Shown one piece after another: positions 1 to 10,956 of a stretch of 62,573 nucleotides of DNA. Below the pieces are notes generated by a model, which worked only from the letters and a program-made list of their open reading frames with translations, was not told where the DNA came from and did not search any database. Location: the NCBI GenBank assembly GCA_025927765.1, contig JAICKU010000012.1:1-62573 (forward strand), given 5' to 3'. The number at the start of each line of letters is the position of its first letter. Position 1 is the stretch's first letter. Both the position numbers and the translations under genes were made by a program. This DNA is from Burkholderiales bacterium (lineage in GTDB: Bacteria > Pseudomonadota > Gammaproteobacteria > Burkholderiales > Casimicrobiaceae).

Positions 1-1250
<1,250 letters not shown>

Positions 1251-1261
1251 TTACGCCAACG

Positions 1262-1603
1262 CTACTTCTGGGGCGTATCGAGATGCCGCAGTGACCGCTC
1301 GGGAATGCGCGTGCTGCGCGCGACGAGCATCAGCAGGCCGAGCAGCACGAGCAGTCCCGGGATCATCACGCGCCACGGCATGAAGTAGCGGTCGTGCACG
1401 AACCACGCGACGCCGATGCCCACGAGGAACGGGCCGAGCACGATCGAGTTCTTGTTGATGCCGTCGATCACGAGGACGAGCACGCCGCCGATGACGAACC
1501 CGAGCGCGATGATCCAGTCGAGGTCGGGGAAGAGGCGAAACTCCCACAGCAGCCAGCCGAGGCCGACGACGATCAGCGCGACGGGTAGCGAAGCGTCTCT
1601 CAT
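1262..1603 (-). CDS. Small multi-pass inner-membrane protein (LiaF-TM/DUF5668-like)
   Basis: This is a 113-residue protein made almost wholly of hydrophobic helices: about residues 5-21, 29-46, 52-68 and 77-94, with a short charged C-terminus (STRIPERSLRHLDTPQK). The pattern of two pairs of short glycine-rich helices resembles the LiaI/LiaF transmembrane module or DUF5668. I assign this on pattern only, with no catalytic motif seen. It lies upstream of the thiC riboswitch on the same strand, only 11 bases away, so thiC may be read through from it or have its promoter inside this gene. Function unknown. Confidence 0.7.
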   Translation of the reverse strand: MRDASLPVALIVVGLGWLLWEFRLFPDLDWIIALGFVIGGVLVLVIDGINKNSIVLGPFLVGIGVAWFVHDRYFMPWRVMIPGLLVLLGLLMLVARSTRIPERSLRHLDTPQK

Positions 1604-1757
1604 GGAAGGACGTCGGTGACGAATGGCGGCCTCAGCCTACGCGAACTCCGCGCGCCCGTCCACGCGGATGCCCGGGCTGCTGCCGAAGGTCCCGTCACGC
1701 GCGGCGCTGTGCCAGCATTGCAGTCGCCGGGCCGTCCGGCGATCGCTGTCCATCGCC

Positions 1758-2792
1758 ATGCCTTTGCTTCGCATCCGCTTGCTCGCCCTCGCGCCCATCG
1801 CCGTTGTCTCCGCCCTCGCGCACGCCGCCGATCCTTCCGCTTGTTCGAAGCTCTCCGACGACCGCGCGCGTCTCGCGTGCTACGACGCGGTCTTTCGCCA
1901 TGACGCCGGCGCGCAGAACGAGCAGCCGGCGGCCACGTCCCAGGCGAGCGTCGCCGATGCGACACAGGCCGACGACTCGCGCTCGCTGCTCGGCGAGCGC
2001 TGGTCGCGCTACGACGATCTGCCCGGCCATCCGCTCCTCGTGCGTTTGCACAACACGAACTACCTCGTGCTCCGCCACTCCGATCGCACCAACGATTCCC
2101 CGGTGTCGCCGTCGCATCCGGCGTCCGGCGCGCAACGCGACATCCAGCGTGACGAGCTCAAGTTCCAGGTGAGCTTCAAGGCGCGGTTGTGGGCGAGCGA
2201 CGATCGGCGGTACGCGACATGGCTCGGCTACACGCAGCAGAGCAACTGGCAGGCGCTGAACGGGGCGCGCTCGCGGCCATTCCGCGAATCCGACTACCAG
2301 CCGGAATTGATGTTCGTCGTCCAGCCGAACGTTGCACTCGCCGGCGGCTTCCGCTGGGAATTGCTCAATCTCGGTCTAACCCATCAGTCGAACGGGCTCT
2401 CGGATCCGGGGTCGCGGAGCTGGAACCGCGTCTACGCGCAGTTCGGGTTCGAGCATCCCGACGTCGTTGGCGGCCGGTTCGCCGTGCTGGTGCGTCCGTG
2501 GCTGCGACTTTCCGAGCGCGCGGACAAGGACGACAACCCCGACATCACCGATTACCTTGGCCACGGCGACGTCACGCTGCTGTGGCGCCACGGCAAGCAG
2601 CTTCTGACGCTCGGCGGCCGACTCAATGCGAGAACGGGCAAGGGCGCGCTGCAACTCGAATGGTCGGCGCCCGCGACGGGCCCCTTCCGCCACTACCTGC
2701 AGGCGTTCACCGGCTACGGCGAGAGCCTGATCGACTACAACTTCCGTCAAACGGTGTTCGGCGCGGGATTCTCGCTGAACGAGGCGTTCTGA
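1758..2792 (+). CDS. pldA: Outer-membrane phospholipase A (OMPLA/PldA)
   Basis: PldA is a beta-barrel hydrolase that degrades phospholipids misplaced in the outer leaflet of the outer membrane. I chose ATG 1758 over an in-frame ATG at 1623 because it begins directly with a signal peptide (MPLLRIRLLALAP...AHAAD, cleavage near residue 24). The mature part starts with a short Cys-containing segment (ACSKLSDDRARLACYD) before the barrel. The catalytic signature is intact: His209, Ser211 and Asn223 in LTHQSNGLSDPGSRSWNR, matching the His-Ser-Asn triad of the family. The protein of 344 residues ends in FSLNEAF, with a terminal Phe as expected for Bam-inserted barrels. It is convergent with the RND permease gene, 22 bases apart. 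Confidence 0.95.
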   Translation: MPLLRIRLLALAPIAVVSALAHAADPSACSKLSDDRARLACYDAVFRHDAGAQNEQPAATSQASVADATQADDSRSLLGERWSRYDDLPGHPLLVRLHNTNYLVLRHSDRTNDSPVSPSHPASGAQRDIQRDELKFQVSFKARLWASDDRRYATWLGYTQQSNWQALNGARSRPFRESDYQPELMFVVQPNVALAGGFRWELLNLGLTHQSNGLSDPGSRSWNRVYAQFGFEHPDVVGGRFAVLVRPWLRLSERADKDDNPDITDYLGHGDVTLLWRHGKQLLTLGGRLNARTGKGALQLEWSAPATGPFRHYLQAFTGYGESLIDYNFRQTVFGAGFSLNEAF

Positions 2793-2814
2793 TCGTTCTG
2801 CGCGCTCCGCGAAC

Positions 2815-5800
2815 CTAATCGGCGTGCGCCGGCGCCGGCGCAGGCGCCGCGTGGTGCCGCCGCGCGGCCACCCACTGCCGGAAATGCTCGAAGTAGATGT
2901 AGACGACCGGCGTGATGTACAGCGTCAAAAGCTGCGACACGACGAGGCCGCCGACGACGGCGAGGCCCAGCGGCTGACGCGAATCACCGCCGGCGCCGAG
3001 CGCGAGCGCGATCGGCAGGCTGCCCATGAGCGCCGCCATCGTCGTCATCATGATCGGGCGAAAGCGCGTGATGCACGCCTGGTAGATCGCCGCCTCCGCG
3101 TCCTTGCCTTCCTTGCGCTGCGCCTCGATCGCGAAGTCGATCATCAGGATCGCGTTCTTCTTGACGATGCCGATCAGCATGATGATGCCGACGAACGCGT
3201 ACATGTTGAGATCGCTGCCGAACGCCATCAGCGTGACGAGCGCGCCGAAGCCGGCCGTGGGCAGGCCCGACAGGATCGTCACCGGATGGATGAAGCTCTC
3301 GTACAGGATGCCGAGCACGAGATAGATGATGAAGACCGCGAGCGCGAGCAGGATGCCCATGCCGCGAAGCGACGACTGGAATGCCTGTGCGGTGCCCTGG
3401 AACGTGCCGATCACCGATTGCGGCAGCTGCATCTCGGTGGTGGCGCGGTCGATCTCGTCGATCGCCTGCGACAACGCCACGCCCGGCGCGAGGTCGAACG
3501 AGATCGTGACCGCCGGCAACTGGCCCTGGTGGTTGATCGCGAGCGGGCCGACGGTTGGCTTGAGCGTCGCGACCGCATTGAGCGGCACCAGTGCGCCGCT
3601 GCTCGAGCGAACGTAGAGCAGCGACAGTACCGACGGATCGGTCTGGTAGCGCGGCTCGAGCTCCATCACGACCCAGTACTGGTCGGTCGGCGCGTAGATC
3701 GTCGACACCTGGCGCGCCCCGTACGCGTCGTAGAGCGTGTTCTCGATGGTCTGTGCGGACACGCCGAGCGCCGACGCCTTGTTGCGATCGATCTGGACGG
3801 TGATCTGCGGCTGCGTGATCTGAAGGTCCGTCGTGACGTTCGCGAGGCCCGGCAGCGTGCGGATCTTCTCCTCGAGCTTCGGCGCCCATTTGTACAGTTC
3901 CTGGGTGTCCGGCGCCTGCACCGTGTACTGGTACTCGCTCTTCGAGAGCCGGCCGCCGACGCGGATCGTCGGGATGTTCTGTACGTACGCGTTGATGCCG
4001 GGGATGTTGCGCAGTGCGGGGCGCAGCTCCTGCACGATCTCGTCGGCCTTGGGACGCTCGTCGCGCGGCTTCAGCGTCACGAAGAGCCGTCCGTTGTTGA
4101 GCGACGAGCTCGGGCCGCCGGCACCCGCGAACGACATCACGTTCTCGACGTGCGGGTTCTTCTGGATGATCGCCGCCACCTGCTGCTGCAGGTTCTTCAT
4201 CGCGTCGAACGAGATGTCCTGCGCGGCTTCCGTGATCACGAAGAGCTGCCCGACGTCGTCGCTCGGCAGGAAGCCCTTGGGCATCCACGAGAACAGGAAC
4301 GCGGTGCCGGCGAAGATCGCGCCGAAGACGAGCATGACGAACCGGCGGTGATGCAGCGCCCAACCGAGGCTGTGCCGATAAGCGGCGAGCACCGCCTGGA
4401 ACGCGCGCTCGTTCGCCGCGAAGATCTTCCCGTGATCCTCCTTGTGCTCGACCTTCAGCATGCGGCTGCACAAGAGCGGCGTGAGCGTCAGCGACACGAA
4501 GCCCGACAGCAGCACCGCGACGATGATCGTGACCGCGAACTCGTGCAGCAGCCGCCCGAGGATGCCGCCCATCAGCAGCACCGGGATGAACACGGCGACG
4601 AGCGACGTCGTCATCGACACGATGGTGAAGCCGATCTCCTTCGTGCCGTCGAGCGTCGCCTGCAGGCGCGACTTGCCCATCTCCATGTGCCGCGTGACGT
4701 TCTCCAGCACGACGATCGCGTCGTCGACCACGAACCCGACGCAAAGCGTCAGCGCCATCAGCGACAGGTTGTCGAGGCTGTAGCCCAGCAGGTACATCGC
4801 CGAGAACGTGCCGATGATCGACATGGGCAGCGCGAGGCTCGGGATCACCGTTGCGCTGACGCTGCGCAGGAACACGAAGATCACGCCGATCACGAGCGCC
4901 AACGCGAGGAGCAGCGTGAACTGCACGTCGCGGACCGACTCACGGATCGACTCCGAGCGGTCGTACAGGATCGACAGCTGGACCGACGGCGGCAGTTGCG
5001 CCTGGAACGACGGCAGGATGTCCTTGATCGAGTCGACGACCTCGATCGTGTTCGTGCCCGGCTGACGGCTGATGGCGAGCACGACGCCGCGCGTGCCGTT
5101 GTACCAGGCGGCGACCTTGTCGTTCTGCACGCTGTCGAACACGCGGCCGATCTGGTTCAGCCGCACCGCCGCGCCGTTGCGATACGCGACGATCAGCGGC
5201 GCGTATTCCTTCGCATCGTTCAACTGGCCGGTCGCCATCACCGACGTCGCGCGCTGGCTGCCGTAGAGCGTGCCGGTGGGAATGTTCACGTTCGCGTTGC
5301 CGACCGCCTGCTCGACGTCGGTCAACGCAATGCCGCGCGTCGCCAGCGCGTTCGGGTCGAGCTGGATGCGCACCGCGTACTTCTGCGACCCGTACACCTG
5401 CACCTGCGCGACGCCGCTGATCGTCGAGATGCGCTGCGCGAGGTTGTTCTCGGCGTAGTCGTCGACGACGGACAGCGGCTGCGTCTTCGATGTCAGTGCG
5501 AGCAGCAGGATCGACGACTCGGCCGGGTTCACCTTGCGCTGCGTCGGCGGCGTGGGCATCGACGACGGCAGCTGGCGCGCGGCGGCGGCGATCGCCGATT
5601 GCACGTCCTGCGCGGCGGCGTCGATGTTGCGGTCGAGCGAGAACTGGATCGTGATCGACGTGCTGCCCTGCGTCGACTGCGAGGTCATCGAGTCGATGCC
5701 GGCGATCGTCGAGAACTGCTTCTCGAGCGGCGTCGCCACCGCGGAGGCCATCGTGTCGGGGCTCGCGCCGGGCAGGCTCGCGGACACCTGGATCGTCGGA

Positions 5801-5958
5801 AAGTCGACGTTCGGCAGCGCGTTCACCGGCAGCAGCCGGTAGCTCACGATGCCGAAGATCAGGATGCCCAGCATGACGAGCGACGTCATGACCGGGCGGC
5901 CGACGAACAGGGCCGCGATGTTGCCGCCGGCCTCGCTTCGTGGACCCGACGTGCTCAC
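2815..5958 (-). CDS. RND efflux permease, MdtB/MdtC (MuxB/C)-like
   Basis: This is a 1047-residue proton-driven drug/solute exporter of the HAE1 RND family in the inner membrane. The N-terminus has the usual cytoplasmic start followed by a first helix ([20 protein letters not shown]) and then [20 protein letters not shown] and [17 protein letters not shown]. The second half shows the charged relay-helix region [13 protein letters not shown] in helix 4 and [14 protein letters not shown] in helix 11. The [19 protein letters not shown] segment is typical of the MdtB/MdtC-MuxB/C branch. The gene follows the adaptor with 3 bases between them. No outer-membrane channel gene follows, so the pump must use a TolC-like protein encoded elsewhere. 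Confidence 0.95.
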   Translation of the reverse strand: MSTSGPRSEAGGNIAALFVGRPVMTSLVMLGILIFGIVSYRLLPVNALPNVDFPTIQVSASLPGASPDTMASAVATPLEKQFSTIAGIDSMTSQSTQGSTSITIQFSLDRNIDAAAQDVQSAIAAAARQLPSSMPTPPTQRKVNPAESSILLLALTSKTQPLSVVDDYAENNLAQRISTISGVAQVQVYGSQKYAVRIQLDPNALATRGIALTDVEQAVGNANVNIPTGTLYGSQRATSVMATGQLNDAKEYAPLIVAYRNGAAVRLNQIGRVFDSVQNDKVAAWYNGTRGVVLAISRQPGTNTIEVVDSIKDILPSFQAQLPPSVQLSILYDRSESIRESVRDVQFTLLLALALVIGVIFVFLRSVSATVIPSLALPMSIIGTFSAMYLLGYSLDNLSLMALTLCVGFVVDDAIVVLENVTRHMEMGKSRLQATLDGTKEIGFTIVSMTTSLVAVFIPVLLMGGILGRLLHEFAVTIIVAVLLSGFVSLTLTPLLCSRMLKVEHKEDHGKIFAANERAFQAVLAAYRHSLGWALHHRRFVMLVFGAIFAGTAFLFSWMPKGFLPSDDVGQLFVITEAAQDISFDAMKNLQQQVAAIIQKNPHVENVMSFAGAGGPSSSLNNGRLFVTLKPRDERPKADEIVQELRPALRNIPGINAYVQNIPTIRVGGRLSKSEYQYTVQAPDTQELYKWAPKLEEKIRTLPGLANVTTDLQITQPQITVQIDRNKASALGVSAQTIENTLYDAYGARQVSTIYAPTDQYWVVMELEPRYQTDPSVLSLLYVRSSSGALVPLNAVATLKPTVGPLAINHQGQLPAVTISFDLAPGVALSQAIDEIDRATTEMQLPQSVIGTFQGTAQAFQSSLRGMGILLALAVFIIYLVLGILYESFIHPVTILSGLPTAGFGALVTLMAFGSDLNMYAFVGIIMLIGIVKKNAILMIDFAIEAQRKEGKDAEAAIYQACITRFRPIMMTTMAALMGSLPIALALGAGGDSRQPLGLAVVGGLVVSQLLTLYITPVVYIYFEHFRQWVAARRHHAAPAPAPAHAD

Positions 5959-5961
5959 GGA

Positions 5962-7098
5962 CTACACACTCGCCTTGGCCTCGGCGATCGATACCTTCGT
6001 CCCCGGCGCGAGGCGCAGCTGGCCGACGGTGACCACCGTTTCGCCGGGTGTCAGTCCCGTCGCGATCACGGAAACGTTGCCTTCGGCTCGCGCGACCTTG
6101 ACGTCGCGCAGGTCGACGGTGTGGTCGTCCTTCACGATGAACACGTACTGGCCGTTCGGGCCATTCTGGATCGCGGTCGCGGGAACGACGATGGCGTTCT
6201 GCTGCTCGGTCAGCGTCATCACGACGTCGACGAACTGGCCCGGCCACAGCGCCTTGTCCTGATTCTTGAACTCGGCCTTGAGCTTGATCGTGCCGGTGCT
6301 GACGTCGGTGCTGTTGTCGATGAACGAAAGCTTGCCGGCAATGGGCTTCTCGCCGGAGTTCGGCACCTGCGCCGTCACCTGGAGTTCGCCGTCGGCATCG
6401 TACTTGCGCACCGACGGCAGGCTTTGCTCGGGCACGGCGAAGCTCACGTTCACCGGGACGACCTGGTTGATCACGACGAGCGGCGTGGTGTCGTTCGCCT
6501 TGACGAGGTTGCCCTGCTGGATCTGGATCTTGCCGGCGTACCCCGTGATCGGCGCCTTGATCGTGCAATACGCGATCTGCAGCCTGACGCTGTCGATGTT
6601 GGCTTCGTCCGCGCGGATCTGCGCCGCCGCCGTTTCCGAGTTCGTGCGGATCTGCGCATACGCGTCGGGCGACACGAACTTCTTCTCGAGCAGGTCCTTG
6701 TAACGCTTCTCCTGCTCGGTGGCGTGTGCGAGCAGCGCGCGGTCCTTGACGAGCGTGGCCTGCGCCTGAGCGAGTTGCGCCTCGAACGGGCGACGGTCGA
6801 TCTCGAACAGCGTTTCGCCCTTGTGGACCTCGTCGCCCTCCTTGAAGTCGACGCCGACGATCTGACCGTCGACGCGCGCCTTGATCGCTACCGTGGTGTA
6901 CGCCTCGACGTTGCCGATCGCACGTAGCCGCACCGGCACGCTCTCGGACACGACCTTCGCGACGGTGACCGGCACCGCCGGGGAGGCTTTCGACGCCGCG
7001 GCGCGCGAGCCGGGCGCGTCGCGCAGGGCGAGGCCCGCGGCGACCGCAATGACGATCACTCCCCCGATGGCGAGGAAAATGCGACGGGAAGCAGGCAT
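5962..7098 (-). CDS. RND efflux periplasmic adaptor (membrane fusion protein, MdtA-like)
   Basis: This adaptor links the RND permease to an outer-membrane channel. I use the ATG at 7098 (MPASRRIFLAIGGVIVIAV...), which gives a 378-residue protein beginning with a membrane anchor; an in-frame ATG 39 bases upstream would add residues before the anchor. Domains follow the family order: lipoyl half (AYTTVAIKARVDGQIVGVDF, KEGDEVHKGETLFEIDRRPF), an alpha hairpin of about residues 90-150 (QAQATLVKDRALLAHATEQE...), the second lipoyl half (IKAPITGYAGKIQIQQGNLV), a beta barrel, and a membrane-proximal domain. It is the first gene of a two-gene operon with the permease. No local regulator is visible. Confidence 0.95.
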   Translation of the reverse strand: MPASRRIFLAIGGVIVIAVAAGLALRDAPGSRAAASKASPAVPVTVAKVVSESVPVRLRAIGNVEAYTTVAIKARVDGQIVGVDFKEGDEVHKGETLFEIDRRPFEAQLAQAQATLVKDRALLAHATEQEKRYKDLLEKKFVSPDAYAQIRTNSETAAAQIRADEANIDSVRLQIAYCTIKAPITGYAGKIQIQQGNLVKANDTTPLVVINQVVPVNVSFAVPEQSLPSVRKYDADGELQVTAQVPNSGEKPIAGKLSFIDNSTDVSTGTIKLKAEFKNQDKALWPGQFVDVVMTLTEQQNAIVVPATAIQNGPNGQYVFIVKDDHTVDLRDVKVARAEGNVSVIATGLTPGETVVTVGQLRLAPGTKVSIAEAKASV

Positions 7099-7292
7099 CG
7101 TGCTAGGACCGTACGGGTACCGGGCCATTCCCGGCATTCTGGGCCACCTTCGGCGCTGCGCGCTTCAGGTCGGATTCGCCCTCGGGGCAGCCCTTCGGGC
7201 TCATGACGTACAACCTGTCGAGTTTATGCCTGCGGGCGGGTGCGGCGCCAGCACGAAACAATCGGAAACAAGTCGCGACGCTGCGCCGGCGG

Positions 7293-7298
7293 TACAAT
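7293..7298 (+). promoter_or_regulatory. Probable -10 box of the tRNA-Gly promoter
   Basis: TACAAT lies 13 bases before the tRNA 5' end, a normal spacing for a sigma-70 tRNA promoter (5 of 6 matches to TATAAT). I do not see a convincing -35 box upstream. Confidence 0.5.
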
Positions 7299-7311
7299 CA
7301 CCGCCGACGTC

Positions 7312-7385
7312 GCGGGTGTAGTTCAATGGCAGAACGGCAGCTTCCCAAGCTGCATACGAGGGTTCGATTCCCTTCACCCGCTCCA
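7312..7385 (+). tRNA. tRNA-Gly (anticodon CCC)
   Basis: The 74-base cloverleaf has acceptor arms GCGGGTG / CACCCGC, a D-arm with TAGTTCAATGGCAGA, anticodon stem GCAGC / GCTGC enclosing the loop TTCCCAA (anticodon CCC at the centre), and the T-arm AGGGTTCGATTCCCT. The CCA end is encoded (7383-7385). It reads GGG glycine codons. Its 3' end lies 1 base from the end of the convergent DsrE-like gene. Confidence 0.97.
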
Positions 7386-7386
7386 T

Positions 7387-7824
7387 CTACGGCCGCAGGT
7401 ACGCCCATCCCTCCTGCTGGCGCTTCATGATCTCGACGACGCCGGCCGGCACGTAGCCGATGCCGTCGAGCATGTCGCTCTTCACGAGCTTCTGCCCGCG
7501 CATCGTGTTCTCGCACGCGCTCACCTTGACCCCGCTGTGCAGCGCCTCGCCGATGCGATTGCCCGCGACCGATTCCGCCTTCAGCATGCCGATCCCCGGC
7601 CCGTACGCGACGATCTCGATCTCGACGTTCTGCGCGCCGAGATCCGTCTGGAGATTGCGCGCATTGTTGAGCGCGAGGCTCCATTTCGCCGGATCGTTGT
7701 CGCTCACCTGAACGACGACCCGGTTCTTCGCCGGCGCGTCCGCGAGCGCGGCCGACGCGACCAGCGAGGCCGTCGCGAGGAGCGCGATGACGAAAAGCGA
7801 CGACAGGCGGGCGACGGCGAGCAT
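7387..7824 (-). CDS. Exported DsrE-family protein
   Basis: The 145-residue product starts with a signal peptide (MLAVARLSSLFVIALLATAS...ALADA, cleavage near residue 29), followed by one DsrE/DsrF-like domain. Visible family features are RVVVQVSDNDPAKWSLALNN, the turn VEIEIVAYGPGIGML, and KVSACENTMRGQKL, whose single Cys sits where DsrE proteins carry their reactive thiol. The end, GYVPAGVVEIMKRQQEGWAY, is typical of exported DsrE-like proteins. Such proteins are thought to take part in sulfur or thiol relay, but the substrate here is unknown. It is transcribed towards the tRNA-Gly gene and divergently from the EamA transporter gene. Confidence 0.85.
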   Translation of the reverse strand: MLAVARLSSLFVIALLATASLVASAALADAPAKNRVVVQVSDNDPAKWSLALNNARNLQTDLGAQNVEIEIVAYGPGIGMLKAESVAGNRIGEALHSGVKVSACENTMRGQKLVKSDMLDGIGYVPAGVVEIMKRQQEGWAYLRP

Positions 7825-7903
7825 GCGTACACCTCCGGTGATGCGGGCGGTCCCCGCGACAGACGGCGATTATGCCGCGAAGGCCGCGCACCGTTCACGG
7901 ATA

Positions 7904-8866
7904 ATGGCGCCGATGCGTCCCGTCCCGTCGCCCGCGTTGCCCCGCCGCCTGTCGACGCGGGAACGCGCCGCCCGCGCGCACGTGCCCCCGGCCGCGATCG
8001 CCTACATCACGGGCGCGGTCCTGTGCTTCACGAGCCTCGACGCGATCACCAAGTTCACCACGCAGCACTATTCGGTGCCGCTGCTGATCTTTGCACGGTA
8101 CGGCGTCCAATTCGTCGCGATGCTGGCGTGGCTCGGACCGAGGATGGGGCGGCGGCTGCTCCGCACCGAGCGCCCGCGCATCCAGCTCGTTCGCGCGGGG
8201 ATCCTGCTCGCGTCGTCGTTCCTCTTCGTGAGCGCGCTGCGCTTCCTGCCGCTCGCAGAGGCGACTGCGCTCAACTATTCGACGCCGATCATCGTCGTGA
8301 TCATGAGCCGGCTGCTGCTCGGCGAGGCGATGACGCGCGCGCGCATCGCGTTCGTTTTCGCCGGTGCCGTTGGCATGCTGATGATCGTGCAGCCCGGCAC
8401 CGAGGTGTTCCACGGCGCGGCGCTCCTCGGTATCGGCGCCGCCGTCTTCTACGCGGGCTACCAGATCACCACGCGCATGCTCGCCGGCGAGGACCCGCTC
8501 GTGCTGCTCTTCTACCCAGCGCTCGTCGGCACGGCCGTCCTCACGGCGCTTGCGCCCACGTTCGCGTGGCCCGCGTCGATGCCGTGGACGCACGTGGTGC
8601 TGATCGTATGCGCCGGGCTCTTCGGCACGTTCGGCCACTTCCTGCTGATCCTCGCGTTCCGCCTCGCGCCCGCGTCGGCGCTGACGCCGTTCACCTACAC
8701 GCAGCTCGTGTTCGCGATGCTGTTCGGCTGGGTGCTCTACGGCGACTTTCCCAACGCCGTGCGCGTGGCGGGCATGGCGGTGATCGCGGGCAGCGGGCTC
8801 GTGATGACGCTGCACGAGCGCCGACGTGCGCGGGCGCTCGTGGCCGACCCGGTGACGATCCAGTGA
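7904..8866 (+). CDS. EamA/DMT-family transporter (10 TM)
   Basis: This is an inner-membrane carrier of the drug/metabolite transporter superfamily, with two EamA repeats of five helices each. I chose ATG 7904 (MAPMRPVPSP...), since the in-frame region further upstream overlaps the divergent gene and lacks hydrophobic helices. The first repeat begins AIAYITGAVLCFTSLDAITK and contains the family hallmark LRFLPLAEATALNYSTPIIV. The second contains FGHFLLILAFRLAPASALTP and FTYTQLVFAMLFGWVLYGDF. The substrate cannot be told. It overlaps a possible GTG start of the next gene (GTGA at 8863-8866), suggesting translational coupling with the phosphatase and epimerase genes. Confidence 0.9.
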   Translation: MAPMRPVPSPALPRRLSTRERAARAHVPPAAIAYITGAVLCFTSLDAITKFTTQHYSVPLLIFARYGVQFVAMLAWLGPRMGRRLLRTERPRIQLVRAGILLASSFLFVSALRFLPLAEATALNYSTPIIVVIMSRLLLGEAMTRARIAFVFAGAVGMLMIVQPGTEVFHGAALLGIGAAVFYAGYQITTRMLAGEDPLVLLFYPALVGTAVLTALAPTFAWPASMPWTHVVLIVCAGLFGTFGHFLLILAFRLAPASALTPFTYTQLVFAMLFGWVLYGDFPNAVRVAGMAVIAGSGLVMTLHERRRARALVADPVTIQ

Positions 8867-8874
8867 CTCGCCCC

Positions 8875-9675
8875 ATGACGAACGAGCCCAACACCCACGT
8901 CGAGTTCGCCGCTTTCGCCGTCGACGTCGCACGCCGCGCGGGCGACGTCATCCTGCCCCACTTTCGCCAGGCGATCGCCGTTGACGACAAGGGCGGCGCG
9001 CGCGGCTACGACCCGGTCACCGAGGCCGACCGCGGCGCCGAGCGGGTCATTCGCGACGCGATCCGCGCGCGCTACCCCGACCACGGGATCGAAGGCGAGG
9101 AGCACGGGCGCGTCGCGGGAACCTCGCGCTATACGTGGGTGATCGATCCGATCGACGGGACGCGAAGCTTCATCGTCGGCCACCTGCACTGGGCGACGCT
9201 CGTGGCACTGAACGACGGCGAGCGGGCGATCGTCGGCGTCACGCATCAGCCCTACGTGGGCGAATCGTTCGTCGCGTTCGACGGCCGCGCGCAATGGCGT
9301 CGGGGCGACGCGCAGCGCGACCTGCACGTGCGCCGCTGCGCGCGCCTCGAGGACGCCGTCGTCGCGACGACCGATCCGCGGCATTTCCATTCGAGCGCGC
9401 AACGCCACGCCTACGACGCGGCGACCCGTGGCGCGCGGCTCGTCCGCTTCGGCGGCGACTGCTACTGCTACACGCAGGTCGCGATGGGCCTCGTCGACGT
9501 CGTGATCGAAACCGGCCTCAAGCCCTACGACGTGCAGTCGCTGATCCCGCTGATCGAGAACGCGGGCGGCGTGATCACGAACTGGGACGGCGAACGCTGT
9601 GAACGCGGCGGCGACGTGCTCGCGTGCGGCGACGCCGCCTTGCACACGCGCATTCTCGGCGCCATGCACCGATGA
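8875..9675 (+). CDS. Inositol-monophosphatase-family phosphatase (HisN-like histidinol-phosphatase)
   Basis: This is a 266-residue Mg-dependent sugar/alcohol phosphate phosphatase. The metal site is intact: EGEEHG (metal Glu), WVIDPIDGTRSFIVG (the DPIDGT signature) and GLKPYDVQSLIPLIENAGG (third-site Asp). The pairing of GEEHG with DGTRSFI is more like the histidinol-phosphatase (HisN) branch than SuhB or CysQ, but substrate assignment from sequence alone is weak. ATG 8875 is used; a GTG at 8863 overlaps the EamA stop and is also possible. The stop overlaps the ATG of the next gene by 4 bases (ATGA). Confidence 0.88.
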   Translation: MTNEPNTHVEFAAFAVDVARRAGDVILPHFRQAIAVDDKGGARGYDPVTEADRGAERVIRDAIRARYPDHGIEGEEHGRVAGTSRYTWVIDPIDGTRSFIVGHLHWATLVALNDGERAIVGVTHQPYVGESFVAFDGRAQWRRGDAQRDLHVRRCARLEDAVVATTDPRHFHSSAQRHAYDAATRGARLVRFGGDCYCYTQVAMGLVDVVIETGLKPYDVQSLIPLIENAGGVITNWDGERCERGGDVLACGDAALHTRILGAMHR

Positions 9676-10685
9676 AGCTCCTCGTCCTCGGCGGCACGCG
9701 CTTCCTCGGCCGCCATCTCGTCGAGATCGCGCTCGCGCGCGGCGACGACGTGACGATCTTCACGCGCGGCCGTACGCCGGTGCCCTGGCCATCGCAGGTC
9801 AGCAGTCTCGCCGGCGACCGCGATCCACGCATCGGCCGGGGACTCGCCGCGCTGGACGAAGGCACGTTCGACGCCGTGATCGACTGCTCGGGCTACGTGC
9901 CGCGCGTCGTCGGCGCGAGTGCGCGCCTGCTCGCGCCGCGCGTTTCGCGCTACGTCTTCGTCTCGTCGCTGTCCGTGTACGCGAGCACCGATCGTCCCAA
10001 CCTCGACGAGTCGACGCCGCTCGCGCAACTCGACGACCCGGCGAACGAGCAGGTGCGGGAGCATTACGGCGGGCTCAAGGCGGCGTGCGAGCGCGCCGTG
10101 ACCGACGCCTTCGGCGAGCGTGCGACGATCGTCCGTCCCGGCCTGATCGTCGGGCCGTACGACGACACCGATCGCTTCGGCTACTGGGTCGCGCGTTTCG
10201 TGCATCCGCATCTGCTCGGCGACCGCCCGCTGCGCGCCGTCGTGCCCGAACCCCCCGAGCGACCGCTGCAGTTCATCGATGCGCGCGACCTCGCCGCGTG
10301 GATGTTGGATCTCGCGGCGGCGGATGCGACGGGCGTGTTCAACGCGGCGAGCCCCGCGTGGCAATGGCGGATGAGCGATTTCGTCAAGGCACTGAAGGAT
10401 GCGTCGCCGGCGCCGCCGCGGGCCGCGTGGCTCCCCGAATCGGCGCTGCTGGAGGCGGGCGTGGTGCCGTGGACCGGCCTGCCGCTGTGGATCCCCGAGA
10501 GCGACCGCGACGGTGCGGGCTTCATGACCATCGATTGCCGGCGCGCACAGGCGGCCGGCCTTGCCGCGCGGGCGTTGCCACAGACCATCGCCGACACCGC
10601 CGCGTGGCTCGCCGCGCGGGACAACGCGAACGCGTGGCGGCAGGTGCTGAGCGCCGAGGTCGAGCAGAAACTCGTCTCGCTGTGA
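9672..10685 (+). CDS. NAD-dependent epimerase/dehydratase-family protein
   Basis: The 337-residue extended short-chain dehydrogenase has an N-terminal Rossmann motif LVLGGTRFLGRHLVEIAL. The sugar-epimerase Tyr-x-x-x-Lys pair appears as HYGGLKAACERAV, and the catalytic Ser region is YVFVSSLSVYAS. Its GGTRFLG start resembles the plastid/cyanobacterial CSP41-like and mycobacterial epimerase subgroup. The substrate is not known. It overlaps the preceding phosphatase by 4 bases, so the three genes from 7904 probably form one transcript. About 270 bases without a gene follow before birA. Confidence 0.88.
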   Translation: MKLLVLGGTRFLGRHLVEIALARGDDVTIFTRGRTPVPWPSQVSSLAGDRDPRIGRGLAALDEGTFDAVIDCSGYVPRVVGASARLLAPRVSRYVFVSSLSVYASTDRPNLDESTPLAQLDDPANEQVREHYGGLKAACERAVTDAFGERATIVRPGLIVGPYDDTDRFGYWVARFVHPHLLGDRPLRAVVPEPPERPLQFIDARDLAAWMLDLAAADATGVFNAASPAWQWRMSDFVKALKDASPAPPRAAWLPESALLEAGVVPWTGLPLWIPESDRDGAGFMTIDCRRAQAAGLAARALPQTIADTAAWLAARDNANAWRQVLSAEVEQKLVSL

Positions 10686-10898
10686 CGTCTTCCGGCGTCC
10701 GCTCTTCGAGCGCAGGCGAACGTTTTCGTCGGCGAGTGTCTCACCCAACGGCATGACCGCGCGGCCCCGCGCGTCGCCCGGACCGCAGTCGGGCTTCGCG
10801 GGCGTGGCCATCAGCGAACGCCGGCAGGCGGGCCTCCTTGCAAAAGCAGCTTTGCGGCCGCACGTCGTTAGCGTTCGTTTGGCACGGCTGACAAAAAT

Positions 10899-10928
10899 CG
10901 TGCAATCGCACGCATAGTTTGTTAGAAT
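10899..10928 (+). promoter_or_regulatory. Putative birA promoter with adjacent inverted repeat
   Basis: A TAGAAT -10-like box (10923-10928) lies 28 bases before the birA GTG. A perfect 5-base inverted repeat, CGTGC-AATC-GCACG (10899-10912), sits where a -35 would be and could be an operator. It does not resemble the E. coli BirA operator, so any regulator is unknown. The rest of the 10686-10956 gap shows nothing I can name. Confidence 0.4.
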
Positions 10929-10956
10929 TTGCTGTTTTCGAAGGGCGCGTAGGTTA

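Noticed and set aside
1623..1757. N-terminal extension of pldA from ATG 1623
   Set aside because: It would place about 45 charged residues before an evident signal peptide.
2824..6927. A 1367-codon open frame antisense to the RND permease and adaptor genes
   Set aside because: Arg/Asp/His-rich composition with no domain, fully antisense to two clear genes; a by-product of GC-rich codons.
10899..10912. CGTGCAATCGCACG as a BirA operator
   Set aside because: It does not match the known long BirA operator and lies before birA rather than bio genes; kept only as an unknown inverted repeat.
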